64,000 nucleotides of DNA from the NCBI GenBank assembly GCA_037441525.1, contig JBBISA010000014.1:3068-67067 (forward strand), given 5' to 3'. Source of the DNA: SKVR01 sp037441525 (GTDB lineage: Bacteria; Bacteroidota; Bacteroidia; Bacteroidales; UBA7960). Each line of letters begins with the position of its first letter. Position 1 is the stretch's first letter. A program made the position numbers and the translations under genes. The notes below the pieces were generated by a model. It saw nothing but the letters and a program-made list of their open reading frames with translations, was not told the DNA's origin and ran no database searches. This document shows, in pieces, positions 43,213-53,900 of the stretch.

Positions 43213-46200
43213 TTATTTATAATGAAGCCATAGCAGAATCCTGATATTGGGTTCTGACCAGTCAGTACTTACATAACTGTTTGTTATTTCGCCACTCACT
43301 TCACCGTTGCTGTAATAGAAAATCCGGTGCGAATTTTCCGACATCGAGACCACGGTAGCCCTGGTGGCTGCGGTGTTATCGGTAGAAAAGAACAAGCGCT
43401 CATCGGAAGTGGGGTTAAAAATCAATACATTTCGAAGTTTTAGCCCAATATTGCGGTTGGCGATGCTTGAAAGATGTTCCGGCATTTGCATCTGTAAAAA
43501 GTCATCGTAGTATGGCCCAAATTTATTGGTGATTTTTTCTTTTTGATTGAGTGATAGTTCACCAGTAGTGTAAGTATAGATAATTTGCTGAGTAATATCT
43601 TTGATCTGGATGGATTCCCCAATATTAGGGCCATTGCCAATTCGCAATTCTGAACCGTAGGTTACGTCCACGCGATAGGTACTGTCATTCAACAGGGTAG
43701 TTTTAGTTGAATAGTAATTCACTGCGAACTTAGTGATGTTCACACCCTGTAAATCCATTTTTCTGCCAGCACCGGTTATAAAGAAGGGATGTTTGTACCC
43801 ATCAGTATGATTGTGGATAAAACCGTCGCCAACACAAACATAATCCAGGTCGGCAAAGTTTACAAGCGGCATAGCCGTTAGCTCAAAGGATGCATTAAAA
43901 TTGGCACTTGCATCACTGGATTGGGGCGATTTTTTATTCACAAACAATAAAAAGGCTATATTTTGTGCTTCCTCGGGCTTTTGTCTTATTGCCAGTGGAA
44001 AGTAGAAGGCCGTTGAGTCAGAAATATCCAGATAAGTCATTTTCCCTTCCCTGGCATTGTATGAGCCATAATAAACCTTGTAATTCCGGTTTTTTTCATG
44101 AAGTCGCTTATAATGAACCATTACCATACGTTTATCATCCTGGTTGGTAAGTAGCAACATTTTAGATGCAAGGTATGGAATGGTAAGGGTTTTCTTTTCA
44201 GTTTTTGGTGCTTTATCATTAGGGGCAAATTTGTAAACTACCCGATTGGCAAATATTTCTTCATTGTTGGCAGATTCTGATTCATCATCTGAATATGAGA
44301 TTTTCAACAAATATTGGTATGGGAATTCAGGGTCTAACAAACTGAACTTTTTATTCTCACCGCTTAGGACATATTTCACGAAGTTATCGTATTCATCGCC
44401 AATGAGCGAATTCATTGAAAAAGCGATGTAATTGCTTAAGTATTGCCGCCATGAGTCGCCGCTCCATCGCGTATTTTCTTTGAGCAGTTTTACAGGGTCT
44501 AACAGGTTATCAGCTTTTGAGTAACTGCGCAAATAATGTAAAAATGTACCGGCCAGGTAACAATAATTCACATTGCCAAACAGGTTTTGTGTCCAGAAGC
44601 CACTGTCCCAGTAATCCCATGACCGGGCCAAGGAAGAAAACATATCCGCAGAACCTGAATCTTTTTTTATTCTGTAATTTAACAAATAATCTTCCGATTC
44701 GCTTATAGGGATTACCGTATCATCCCATACCAACCTGTCGGTGAGATGAGCAGTGGCTTCCATCCAGAAAATATTGCCCGGATCGGGCGAAATAAATTTG
44801 GATTGAGTAAAATGCATGTATTCGTGTGCAAGCACGCTTCTGAGTTTTACCGGATCGGTGATGAGTGTATGTATTGTTAAATAGTTGTTGATCATACCCG
44901 AAACGCCTACCACCCCGTCAGCATTATCCATTTGGGTAATAAACACATCAAAGTTTTCGGGCACTGGCAGTCCGACACTATCAAACTTTGCACGAATTTC
45001 AAAAAGATATTGTGTTATATCCTGCACCATTTTGGGCGTGCCGGGTATGTGCCATGGTTGGGTTGTTTGTTTCTTTCCGTAATTAAATGTCATTAAATCA
45101 TCATCGGTTTTCTTGTAATATACCCGTATGTTGTTTCTTTCGTAAACTTCATCATAGCCAAACTTCTTGTTCCAATAACCAACGCTTAGCTTGGTAAGGT
45201 GATTTGTTTCGAAAACCATACTTGTATCGGCCAGGCTTACATAGCTATCCGGATAGGGTATCCACTGCTGCATAGATGGGTTAAAATATACAGCTTTATA
45301 CTTGTGAATTTCAGGTTTACTGAAGTCATTCTTATTGATGTTGTTAAGTTTAATCAGCAGTGGTGTCTGAAATTTATCTGAAAAACTCAATGTTACGTCA
45401 TATACCGAGCTGATAGTGATAGAATCGGGACTTGCTAAGGGTTGCTCTCCTTTTACAATGGTCAGTCTGAAATTTTCGTTATGAATATTTTTGGGGATAG
45501 TTACTGAAATACTATCAACAGTGATGGTAACTGTTGACTGGGTTACATTGAGGATGGTGTCCATCAATACTTTTCCGAAAGGGCTTACTTTCAATGTGTC
45601 GCCAAAGATGGGGTTGCAGTTATCTTCGAATAGAGCCAACCGATACCAGGCAGGGGTTTTGGGCAATAGTTCGAGTTTTTCAGCCGAAATAGATTTAATG
45701 TTGGCTCTCAGGTCGGTCTGAGTCATAGCAAGAGAAAGGGGGTGAAATGTTTTTCCGTCAGCCGATGCCTGCCATTGCAATGTGCCACGAACTGACCTTA
45801 ATGGTGGAACCAGGGTTACTGTCAGATCTTCCACTTGTTTCATCATCAACTGGTTCGATGAAACTACGTATTGGTCAGGATATTGAAGAGCAAGCTTTTC
45901 ATTTTCTGAAACAAGCCGGAAACCAATGGTATCAGTCAACAGAGAATTCAAACAAGGGTTGATGTAAGTATGGTTGTTGAAAATATATTTCCAGTTGGGC
46001 GCACTCGGGTTGGTTATCTGGCAAACATACCTGTTGTTAATAGTTTGTGGGGTTATTACAACTCTTATCAACGAATCATTTTTAGCGTTGGGAAGATCTC
46101 TGGGCATTTTCGGAACGCCGAACTTTTGACAGGCGGCCCAGTAATATTCATTTGTAGCGAGTCTGGCTCCGGTGAGTTCCTTTATATTTAAAACCACAGT

Positions 46201-48564
46201 ATCGCCCATCACCACGGGAATTTCCTGTGTTTTGAGGGGAACTCTTCTTTGGGTCCCAACTGCATGAAAAATATTATCTGATATCGGAATACTTTCGTAA
46301 GTGAAACGGTTGCCAGCCAGTCCTAAAAATGTCATTCTCGAACTTAATAACGATAGCGGAATCCTTCCGCTTATTTCGTTGTTTTCAACAGATAAATGGT
46401 CAATATCGGGAGAAAGCATATCAATGGCTGGTGGAAAGCTCCTTATACGATTGTTTTTAAGGTGAATAACTCTGATTTCAGGTATTAAACATAAATTATT
46501 CGGGAATACTGATAATTGATTGTCTTCCAGATTGATGGTTGTAAGTTTTTCGAAAAAGCCGAAATCGTCGGGTAGGGTTTGAAGTTTATTTTTAGAAACA
46601 TTCAGTGTTTGCAGTTTCTTAAAATTATTGATTGAGGAAGGGAGGGTGGTTAATGCATTATTTGATAAATCTAACTCGGTTATTTCGGTCAGATTTCCAA
46701 TTTCAACGGGCAAAGATGTGAATTGGTTGTTGCGCACTCCGAGATATTTTATTTTGGTAAGATACCCGATTGACGTTGGAAAGGATCCGCTGAATTGATT
46801 GTTGGAGACATCAATTCGAATAATATTTTTCCAGTTTTTAAGGGAATCGGGGATTTCGCCCGAAAATTGATTATTCTGAATTTCAAGCAACAACAAATTG
46901 CTCAACCTTCCGATAGATTTTGGAAGGGGCCCCGCGAATTGATTATTAACCAGACTTAATGATGTGAGCTCTTTTAAATTTCCGATATTTTCAGGCAATT
47001 TACCACTTAGCTGGTTGTCTGAAAGATTTATTTCAACAAGCTTAGTAAGATTGGAAACAGATTCGGGAAGGCTGCCTGAGAGTTTACCCGACTGAAGTCT
47101 AAAGAATTTTAACTGTGTGAGTTCGCCAATAGATGGCGGAATTATTCCAGATGCCACATTATAAAGTGACAGAAATTCTAAGTTTTTGAGATTTCCAATG
47201 TTGACCGGTAAGGGTCCGGATAAATTTCCATTGCCATTGTATATGCTCAGATATTTAAGTTTGGTCAGATTCGAAAGGGTAGAGGGTAAAGTTCCATAGA
47301 TGTTACCGCTTAGTATAAGAGTTTCAAGAGCAGTAAGATTGCCAATTTCAGGGGCTAAATATCCTGATGTGGAATTTTCGAGGTACAATTGCAACATAGC
47401 AACTCTTTCTTTAGAAATCAGAACGCCTCCCCATTCAGCCAACGGCCTGGCCAGGTTCCAGCCGGTGCGTCCATTCAGTGCGTTATGGATGGCAAGTAAT
47501 GCCAGGGAATCGCTTTTGCTGACAGCAAAAGGTTTGGGCGATGCAAATATCGGACTTGCGATGTTGGTGCCAAAAGTGTACCCAACATAAAATGTTTTGT
47601 TGGTATTCATCAGGTAATATCCGTTATACGAGCCTCCCCATCCAAAGTTGATATGGAAATAACTATCATCATTATAACCATCAATAACAGCTGCGTGTCC
47701 GGGGTTTCCGCGCAGTTCAAAATATACGGGTCTTTTCTGGTCAATTTCGTCGCAAATAAAAGCATATTCAGACGACCCGAAATGCTGGAAATATCCGAAA
47801 AAGTCTCGCAAAACGTTTGTATAGTTTGGCGATAATGGGCTACTGCCAGCCAAATTGTAATTCATATTCATCACCACGCCCACCTGAAATGATAATCTTT
47901 TAAGATCGTCATCGGTTATGTTGTCCCAGTCAATTGGCGAATTTTCAAGATCAGCGCAAAGTTGGCCGTAGGTGGAGTGATTAAAACAATAGCTGCCTTT
48001 CCCTTTGGCAGGATACTTATAGTAGGCCATGATTTGTGTAAAGGCTGTTGCAACGCAACCGGTCCAGCTTCCTCCCACTTCTTCATGGCGGTATTGGTTC
48101 AAACTGATTCCGGCAGAATCGAGCAAGGGGATTGAAACCTTTTTTTCTATCGGATAGGTGGGAATTATTTCTGTGGACAGATTTTCGAAATGTTGGAGTA
48201 GAGTTTTCAGTGCATCAGGAGCTTTTTCTGATTCAAAATTGCCATTAGGAGCATATCCTATCACTTTTTCGGAAAAACCATCCTGTACAACAACCACAAA
48301 ACCAATACCTTCTTGTTGAATTACATATACTTTTGATCCGGTGTTGACATTGGAACGGTAGCGAATTTCTACTGAATTTATGTCGGACTTTAGCGGTATT
48401 TGCCCGTCAGCTTTTTGATGCATTTGGGTAAAAAATTGTGTTGCACAATTTTTGGCATTCAATAATTCCTGATTTTGTCCCCATAATGGTTGCACATACC
48501 CTATGGCAAGAATAATAAGAATTAAATATGTTTTTAGGGCGGGCTTATAATCTGGTGATCTCAT
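43213..48564 (-). CDS. Giant secreted C10 protease / LRR / HExxH protein
   Basis: 1783 residues. Signal-peptide-like helix at 11-29. A propeptide leads into a C10 (streptopain-like) cysteine protease with GCVATAFTQIMAYY (Cys170) and GHAAVIDGYN (His290), plus INFGWGG. About a dozen or more LRRs of plant-like type follow (LSDNQLSGKLPENIGNLKEL and kin, about 385-730). After Ig-like segments there is a second protease-like site: HEYMH (His1247, Glu1248, His1251) with WMEATAH (Glu1269) at the spacing of gluzincins. The rest of the C-terminus is unassigned, and I see no T9SS sorting domain. It follows a T9SS-sorted gene by 45 bases, so they probably share a transcript. Confidence 0.8.
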   Translation of the reverse strand: MRSPDYKPALKTYLILIILAIGYVQPLWGQNQELLNAKNCATQFFTQMHQKADGQIPLKSDINSVEIRYRSNVNTGSKVYVIQQEGIGFVVVVQDGFSEKVIGYAPNGNFESEKAPDALKTLLQHFENLSTEIIPTYPIEKKVSIPLLDSAGISLNQYRHEEVGGSWTGCVATAFTQIMAYYKYPAKGKGSYCFNHSTYGQLCADLENSPIDWDNITDDDLKRLSFQVGVVMNMNYNLAGSSPLSPNYTNVLRDFFGYFQHFGSSEYAFICDEIDQKRPVYFELRGNPGHAAVIDGYNDDSYFHINFGWGGSYNGYYLMNTNKTFYVGYTFGTNIASPIFASPKPFAVSKSDSLALLAIHNALNGRTGWNLARPLAEWGGVLISKERVAMLQLYLENSTSGYLAPEIGNLTALETLILSGNIYGTLPSTLSNLTKLKYLSIYNGNGNLSGPLPVNIGNLKNLEFLSLYNVASGIIPPSIGELTQLKFFRLQSGKLSGSLPESVSNLTKLVEINLSDNQLSGKLPENIGNLKELTSLSLVNNQFAGPLPKSIGRLSNLLLLEIQNNQFSGEIPDSLKNWKNIIRIDVSNNQFSGSFPTSIGYLTKIKYLGVRNNQFTSLPVEIGNLTEITELDLSNNALTTLPSSINNFKKLQTLNVSKNKLQTLPDDFGFFEKLTTINLEDNQLSVFPNNLCLIPEIRVIHLKNNRIRSFPPAIDMLSPDIDHLSVENNEISGRIPLSLLSSRMTFLGLAGNRFTYESIPISDNIFHAVGTQRRVPLKTQEIPVVMGDTVVLNIKELTGARLATNEYYWAACQKFGVPKMPRDLPNAKNDSLIRVVITPQTINNRYVCQITNPSAPNWKYIFNNHTYINPCLNSLLTDTIGFRLVSENEKLALQYPDQYVVSSNQLMMKQVEDLTVTLVPPLRSVRGTLQWQASADGKTFHPLSLAMTQTDLRANIKSISAEKLELLPKTPAWYRLALFEDNCNPIFGDTLKVSPFGKVLMDTILNVTQSTVTITVDSISVTIPKNIHNENFRLTIVKGEQPLASPDSITISSVYDVTLSFSDKFQTPLLIKLNNINKNDFSKPEIHKYKAVYFNPSMQQWIPYPDSYVSLADTSMVFETNHLTKLSVGYWNKKFGYDEVYERNNIRVYYKKTDDDLMTFNYGKKQTTQPWHIPGTPKMVQDITQYLFEIRAKFDSVGLPVPENFDVFITQMDNADGVVGVSGMINNYLTIHTLITDPVKLRSVLAHEYMHFTQSKFISPDPGNIFWMEATAHLTDRLVWDDTVIPISESEDYLLNYRIKKDSGSADMFSSLARSWDYWDSGFWTQNLFGNVNYCYLAGTFLHYLRSYSKADNLLDPVKLLKENTRWSGDSWRQYLSNYIAFSMNSLIGDEYDNFVKYVLSGENKKFSLLDPEFPYQYLLKISYSDDESESANNEEIFANRVVYKFAPNDKAPKTEKKTLTIPYLASKMLLLTNQDDKRMVMVHYKRLHEKNRNYKVYYGSYNAREGKMTYLDISDSTAFYFPLAIRQKPEEAQNIAFLLFVNKKSPQSSDASANFNASFELTAMPLVNFADLDYVCVGDGFIHNHTDGYKHPFFITGAGRKMDLQGVNITKFAVNYYSTKTTLLNDSTYRVDVTYGSELRIGNGPNIGESIQIKDITQQIIYTYTTGELSLNQKEKITNKFGPYYDDFLQMQMPEHLSSIANRNIGLKLRNVLIFNPTSDERLFFSTDNTAATRATVVSMSENSHRIFYYSNGEVSGEITNSYVSTDWSEPNIRILLWLHYK

Positions 48565-48609
48565 AATCTTTATTGTTTATATTGGGAGTATAATATCCAT
48601 GTTGCAAAT

Positions 48610-49227
48610 TCAGGGCTGTACAATAATTTGAGATGTAGCATAATCATCTGTGCTTTCGACCAGTACCACATAATTACCTGCCGGTAATTGAACCGGAATA
48701 GTTGTTGAACCGTAAATTACAGTGGACAAATTGAGTTTTCCCTGCATGTCGAAAATCCTTACTTTACCCATAGCATTAAAATCATGGGCAAAGGAAATAT
48801 TTATGGAATGGGTTACACGGGTTGGAGAAATCTGAATGTTTTTCTGATAAAGGTTTACCTCGGCAGGGGAACCTATTTTTGGCGTTGCATCGATATTGAT
48901 GGCAACTGTTGTTTTGCACTGTTTTTTATCAACGACCTGAAGTGAATAGTTTTTTCCTGCTTCCGGTTTAAATACAGCAATATCGCCGGAGGCAAAAACC
49001 TTTTCGTCTTTAAGCCAGTTTAAGGAATAAGGTTCTGTGCCTCCGGAAATATTAAAACCTATTGCACCCAGAACAACGGTTGTTTCAAGAGGCAACGATT
49101 CGTCAAATAACTTTACAACCTGCAGTTTTGCTTCAGGTTGCTGAGGTAAACCCATTTTTACAAGGGTTTGCGATTGTGCATTGCCTATTATTAGTGCAAT
49201 TATTAATGTTTGTAAAAACTTTTCCAT
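48610..49227 (-). CDS. T9SS cargo protein with SprB-like repeat
   Basis: 205 residues with a signal peptide (residues 1-19, ending AQSQ). The middle has one SprB-like beta repeat (FNISGGTEPYSLNWLKDEKV ... YSLQVVDKKQCKTTVAINI), and the C-terminus is a type A sorting domain (INISFAHDFNAMGKVRIFDM ... TIPVQLPAGNYVVLVES), which sends proteins through the type IX secretion system and is then cleaved. Second gene of a probable three-gene unit with the BACON/SUMF1 lipoprotein and the giant protease. Confidence 0.8.
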   Translation of the reverse strand: MEKFLQTLIIALIIGNAQSQTLVKMGLPQQPEAKLQVVKLFDESLPLETTVVLGAIGFNISGGTEPYSLNWLKDEKVFASGDIAVFKPEAGKNYSLQVVDKKQCKTTVAINIDATPKIGSPAEVNLYQKNIQISPTRVTHSINISFAHDFNAMGKVRIFDMQGKLNLSTVIYGSTTIPVQLPAGNYVVLVESTDDYATSQIIVQP

Positions 49228-49360
49228 CAGAATGAAATTTTAAATAATTCGATTGGATAAAATATCATGTTCGTTGATTGAGGTAATTGGTTTGGCAATT
49301 CCCGATGGCTTAGACATATTAATAAGCCCTCGTTTTAGAGTATAAATGTTGCTCAATGTA

Positions 49361-50422
49361 TTAAAAAGATACTACGCAACGAAAACCTACCACCGGGTCG
49401 GGGTCGGAATAGTTGGCTGACATTGCCCTGTTCTTAATAGCACAATAATAGTAACCGAAGAATCCGTAGTCGGAGGTGAAATCCCCTCCTCTTACCACAC
49501 GTTTGGTTCCGCTGGCAGGCCCGGTAGGGTTAACGGATAGCTCTGCCCAGATATAATACTCTGCATACCAGTTGCTGCACCATTCGGCGGCATTTCCGCT
49601 CATATCGTACAAACCCAGTTCATTAGGACTTTTTAGTTTAACCTTCAACTTTTTTCCTGCCGAATTATCTTTATACCATCCCACCTCATCCAGGTTATTG
49701 CTACCTGCAAAAGCATATCCCTTCGAATTTTTACCTCCCAATGCAGCATATTCCCATTCAGCCTCAGTGGGTAGTCGAAATTTTATCTGGGTTTTTTGTA
49801 GCAAAGAGGGCAAAAAGTTTGCGGTAATCTGATTGAACCCTATATTGGTTGCGGGCATGTCGGGTTCTTCATTGGCGGCAAATCCGCCAGCGGGCAAAAC
49901 ATTGGTCACCGCTGCCCATTGCGCGTTGGTAATTTCGGTTTCGGTAATGTAAAAATCACTGAGCTGCACCTGATGCGCGGGCCTGTTGTTGTTATCGCCA
50001 ATGATGAATTTTCCACCTGCGACTCTGATAAGCTTGATTTGCACATTGTTGTTTACATCAACCACCACTATTGGAGCCCCATTCTGTCTGATTTTTATGT
50101 TTTTGGTTTCACTGCCCGATTTAATTTCGATTTCGGACATTCTCATGAATTTTTTATTTTCATCCACACCCACCACAATTCCGGTTTTTCCTTTACCGCT
50201 TTTTGATGTAAACTGAATCCAGTTGTCAGGACAACTCACACTCCATTCACCAACAGCATTGATTACAATAAAAACAGCATCCTGCTCATAACTCATTAGT
50301 AAAGAATCGATTTCAACAAGTGGTTTTTCATCATCGGGCAATATCTCGGCAGGTTCGCATGATATGACGACAACAATAAGCAGTGTTGCCACTATAAGAA
50401 ATGGGGCTCGGATTGTTTGCAT
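49361..50422 (-). CDS. BACON and SUMF1/FGE-like domain lipoprotein
   Basis: 353 residues. Lipoprotein signal with lipobox VVVISC (Cys near 22). A BACON-type Ig domain (about 40-115, GEWSVSCPDNWIQFTSKSGK) is followed by a formylglycine-generating-enzyme-like domain (about 130-352: FYITETEITNAQWAAV, FRLPTEAEWEYAA, YDMSGNAAEWCSNWY, VVRGGDF, GFRCV). Of the two cysteines used by true FGE, the second is kept (YYYCAIKNR) but the first, five residues before, is Phe. It therefore probably does not oxidise sulfatase cysteines and serves as a binding or structural protein. A promoter lies at 50487-50494. Confidence 0.85.
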   Translation of the reverse strand: MQTIRAPFLIVATLLIVVVISCEPAEILPDDEKPLVEIDSLLMSYEQDAVFIVINAVGEWSVSCPDNWIQFTSKSGKGKTGIVVGVDENKKFMRMSEIEIKSGSETKNIKIRQNGAPIVVVDVNNNVQIKLIRVAGGKFIIGDNNNRPAHQVQLSDFYITETEITNAQWAAVTNVLPAGGFAANEEPDMPATNIGFNQITANFLPSLLQKTQIKFRLPTEAEWEYAALGGKNSKGYAFAGSNNLDEVGWYKDNSAGKKLKVKLKSPNELGLYDMSGNAAEWCSNWYAEYYIWAELSVNPTGPASGTKRVVRGGDFTSDYGFFGYYYCAIKNRAMSANYSDPDPVVGFRCVVSF

Positions 50423-50486
50423 GATCTTAATTAATATATTGAATGGGGTGAAATTTCAAGGTTTTATCGTAATTTTTCAAGATAAG

Positions 50487-50494
50487 CAAAATTA
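50487..50494 (-). promoter_or_regulatory. -7 element (TAATTTTG) for secreted-protein unit
   Basis: Minus-strand TAATTTTG, 65 bases upstream of the ATG at 50422, with TTG 22 bases farther upstream (on minus, TTGTCTTTG). Good match to the Bacteroidetes layout. Confidence 0.5.
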
Positions 50495-50956
50495 GCCAAC
50501 ATTTGTTAAGCAAAGACAATCCGGCATAAAATATTTTTATAAAATTTCTGTATTTAACCCCTTTGTTGAATATAGAAGCCGACAAACAATTCCGTCTAAT
50601 ATTCATTGCTATTAGGAAATGTCAGGTTGAAGCTATCTCATTGTATTCAGGTTTTTGATGTTCACATTTAATGTCGCTGAAAAAATAGTTATTAACAGCT
50701 GTTTTCATTGCCTTATCTGGTTTTGAATAAAGATTTAATTTATTTCAACCAACCAGGGTAAATCATTGGTTCGTTAAAATTCTGTTGATTAATCTCTATT
50801 GATCAATCCCTGGTTCTTAAACTCTCTATTCATATTTTCGCTTAATTTTACTTACGGTAATGTTGATTTACCCTTCAGAACAAAAAAGCATGATTTAAAA
50901 AACAAGGGCAAAACTTTGCAAAACTCTAAAAACCAAACCCCAAACCCAGCATATTA
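50495..50956. other. Divergent intergenic region
   Basis: AT-rich region between the divergent BACON/SUMF1 and second REC/PPDK_N genes. Apart from the minus-strand promoter at its left edge I see no reading frame, RNA or repeat. The plus-strand promoter was not identified; AACTTTG near 50913 is a weak match. Confidence 0.5.
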
Positions 50957-53900
50957 ATGGACGACAATATTATCCATATCAACGAATCGCGTTCGAAATA
51001 CCGTTATAATGAGCTTTTTTCGACCGACCGGCACGAGTTCAGTGAAATTTCATACGAAGACCTGATGCAGCAACGCATCATCAACGTTTTGCTTATTTGC
51101 TCCAACTACGATGCATTCATGCTCGAGGAAGACGGCCGCATCAACGAAAAGATTTTCCTTGAATACACATCCAAAAACCTGCGGTATCCGCCCCAGTTTA
51201 CCCATGCCTATACATCGGAGGTAGCTTTTGAATTGCTCGAAAAGAAAAAATTCGATCTGGTAATCACCATGCTAAATGTGGGTAAGATAGATGCCTTTGA
51301 AATGGCCAAAAAAGTGAAGCGCCGGTTTACCAATATCCCCATTGTGGTGCTGACTCATTTCTCGCGCGAGGTATCAATGAAGCTGGCCAATGAAGACCTG
51401 AGTTCTATTGATTATGTATTTTGCTGGTTGGGAAATGCCGGTTTGCTGCTGGCAATCATCAAACTTATTGAAGATAAGATGAATGCCCGCTACGATATTG
51501 AACAGAAAGGTGTGCAGGCCATTTTGCTGGTTGAAGATTCGGTTAGGTATTACTCCTCATACCTGCCCACCATTTACAAGGTTATTTTTGAGCAAACCTA
51601 CGAACTTATGACTGAGGGGCTCAATGAGCACCGAAAGACCTTGCGTATGCGTGCCCGCCCCAAGATTTTGCTGGCAAAAACATTCGACGATGCCGTTGCC
51701 CTTTATCAACGCTACAAAAACAACCTTCTGGGGATTATTTCAGATGTTAGTTACTACCGGCAGGGGGCCAAGGATAAGGAAGCGGGGATTAAGCTGGCAA
51801 GGCTTATACGGGAAGAAGGATCGAAAATGCCCATCCTGCTTCAATCATCCGACAACTGGGATGAAACCTTAATGAAAGAACTGGGAGTTATATTTATGAA
51901 TAAATACTCTCAAACCCTGCTTGTTGACCTTAAACATTATATACGTGATAATTATGGGTTTGGTGAATTTGTATTTCGCGACCCCATTACCGATTCAGAA
52001 ATTGACCGGGCCAACAACCTGCACTCCATTCAGGTTAAGATTTCGAAGGTTGACGCACGTTGCCTGCAATATCATGTATCCAACAACCATTTTTCGCGCT
52101 GGCTAAAGGCACGCGCCCTGTTTTCGCTTGCCGATGTTTTTGCTGCCAAAAGCACCGACGATTTTAACAATGTTGAAGAGATACGAAGCTACCTTATCGA
52201 TACTATTGCCAACTATCGCAAAACCAAGGGGCGCGGTATTATTGCCAGCCATATTGATGAGTATGCCATTTTTACGCGCCTTGGCGATGGACAACTGGGC
52301 GGAAAAGCCAGAGGGCTTGCGTTTATCGATTCCTTTATTAATAAACACAAACTTATGTTTAAGTGGGATGATGTAATGGTTACAATCCCACGTACCGTGG
52401 TACTTACCACCGACCTGTTCGATGAATTCATGGAGTTGAATAATCTTTATGAGTTTGCCCTTTCTGAAGCAACCGATGAAGAAATTATTGAACGATTCAG
52501 TAATGCAGGAACATCGCCACGCCTGAGGAAACATGTTGAGGAGATTTGCGACGCTATTAAATCGCCACTGGCAGTGCGTTCATCAAGTTTGCTCGAAGAT
52601 AGTCATTACCAGCCATTTGCAGGGGTTTACTCAACCTACATGATCTCCAACAACCATTACGATGTAATGATCAGACGCTATCAGCTCGAACAGGCTATAA
52701 AGAGTGTATATGCTTCGGTGTTTTTTAAGGAAAGCAAAGCATATATTTCGGCAACATCCAATGTAATCGACGAAGAAAAAATGGCAGTGGTTATCCAGGA
52801 AGTGTCAGGACGTAGTTATGGAAACCGATTTTATCCGGCCGTTTCAGGTGTTGCGCGGTCAATAAACTTTTACCCCATTGAACCCGAAAAATACGAAGAT
52901 GGCATAGCCAACATAGCCTTTGGCCTGGGAAAAACTATAGTTGAAGGAGGCATTTCCCTTCGTTTTTGCCCAAAGTATCCGCAAAAGGTATTGCAGCTGT
53001 CGGTTCCCAACCTGGCCCTTACCGACAGCCAGAAAGAATTTTATGCCCTTGATCTCGATCCTGAAAAGTTTCACTCCTCGGTTGATGAAACAGTGAACCT
53101 TCTGAAACTGCGTATTAAACAGGTTGAAAACGACAAAGCCTTAAAATTTGTGGCATCCACTTACGATTACCAGGATCAGATTATCCGCGAAGGTTTGTAT
53201 GAAGGAGGAAAGAAGATCATCACCTTTGCCAATATTCTGAAACACAACTCGTTTCCCTTGTCAGAAATACTTCAGGAACTTCTGAAAATTGGTCAGCAGG
53301 AAATGAACAATCAGGTTGAAATAGAATTTTCAGTCAATCTCGATACGCCCGACAACATACCTCAAACCTTCCACTTTTTACAGATACGACCCGTGGTGGA
53401 GACCCAGGAAAAGAACCTTGTAAAACTTGAGGAACATACCAATGAAGAAACCATAGTATATTGCGATCATGCCCTTGGCAATGGTATTTACGAAAACCTT
53501 CGCGATGTAGTGTACATAAAACCCGAAGCCTTCGATCCGGCACATACAAAAACTATTGCAGCTACTATTGACAGGATAAACTCGGGTTTTGTGGCCGAAA
53601 AGAAAAACTACATACTCATTGGGCCCGGACGATGGGGCTCGAGCGATCCGTGGCTTGGGGTGCCCATTAAATGGTCGCAAATATCTGCTGCACTGATTAT
53701 TATCGAATCGGGGCTGAAGAATTTTCAGATCGATCCCAGTCAGGGTACCCACTTCTTTCAAAACCTAACATCTTTTCATGTGGGATATTTCACTATAAAC
53801 CCTTTCAACAACGATGGGTATTATGATGTGGATTATCTTGACAGGCATACGGCTGTATTTGAAGACACCTTTGTGCGCCATGTGCGCTTTAGCCATGCCG

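Noticed and set aside
49361..50422. Active formylglycine-generating enzyme
   Set aside because: One of the two essential cysteine positions is phenylalanine.
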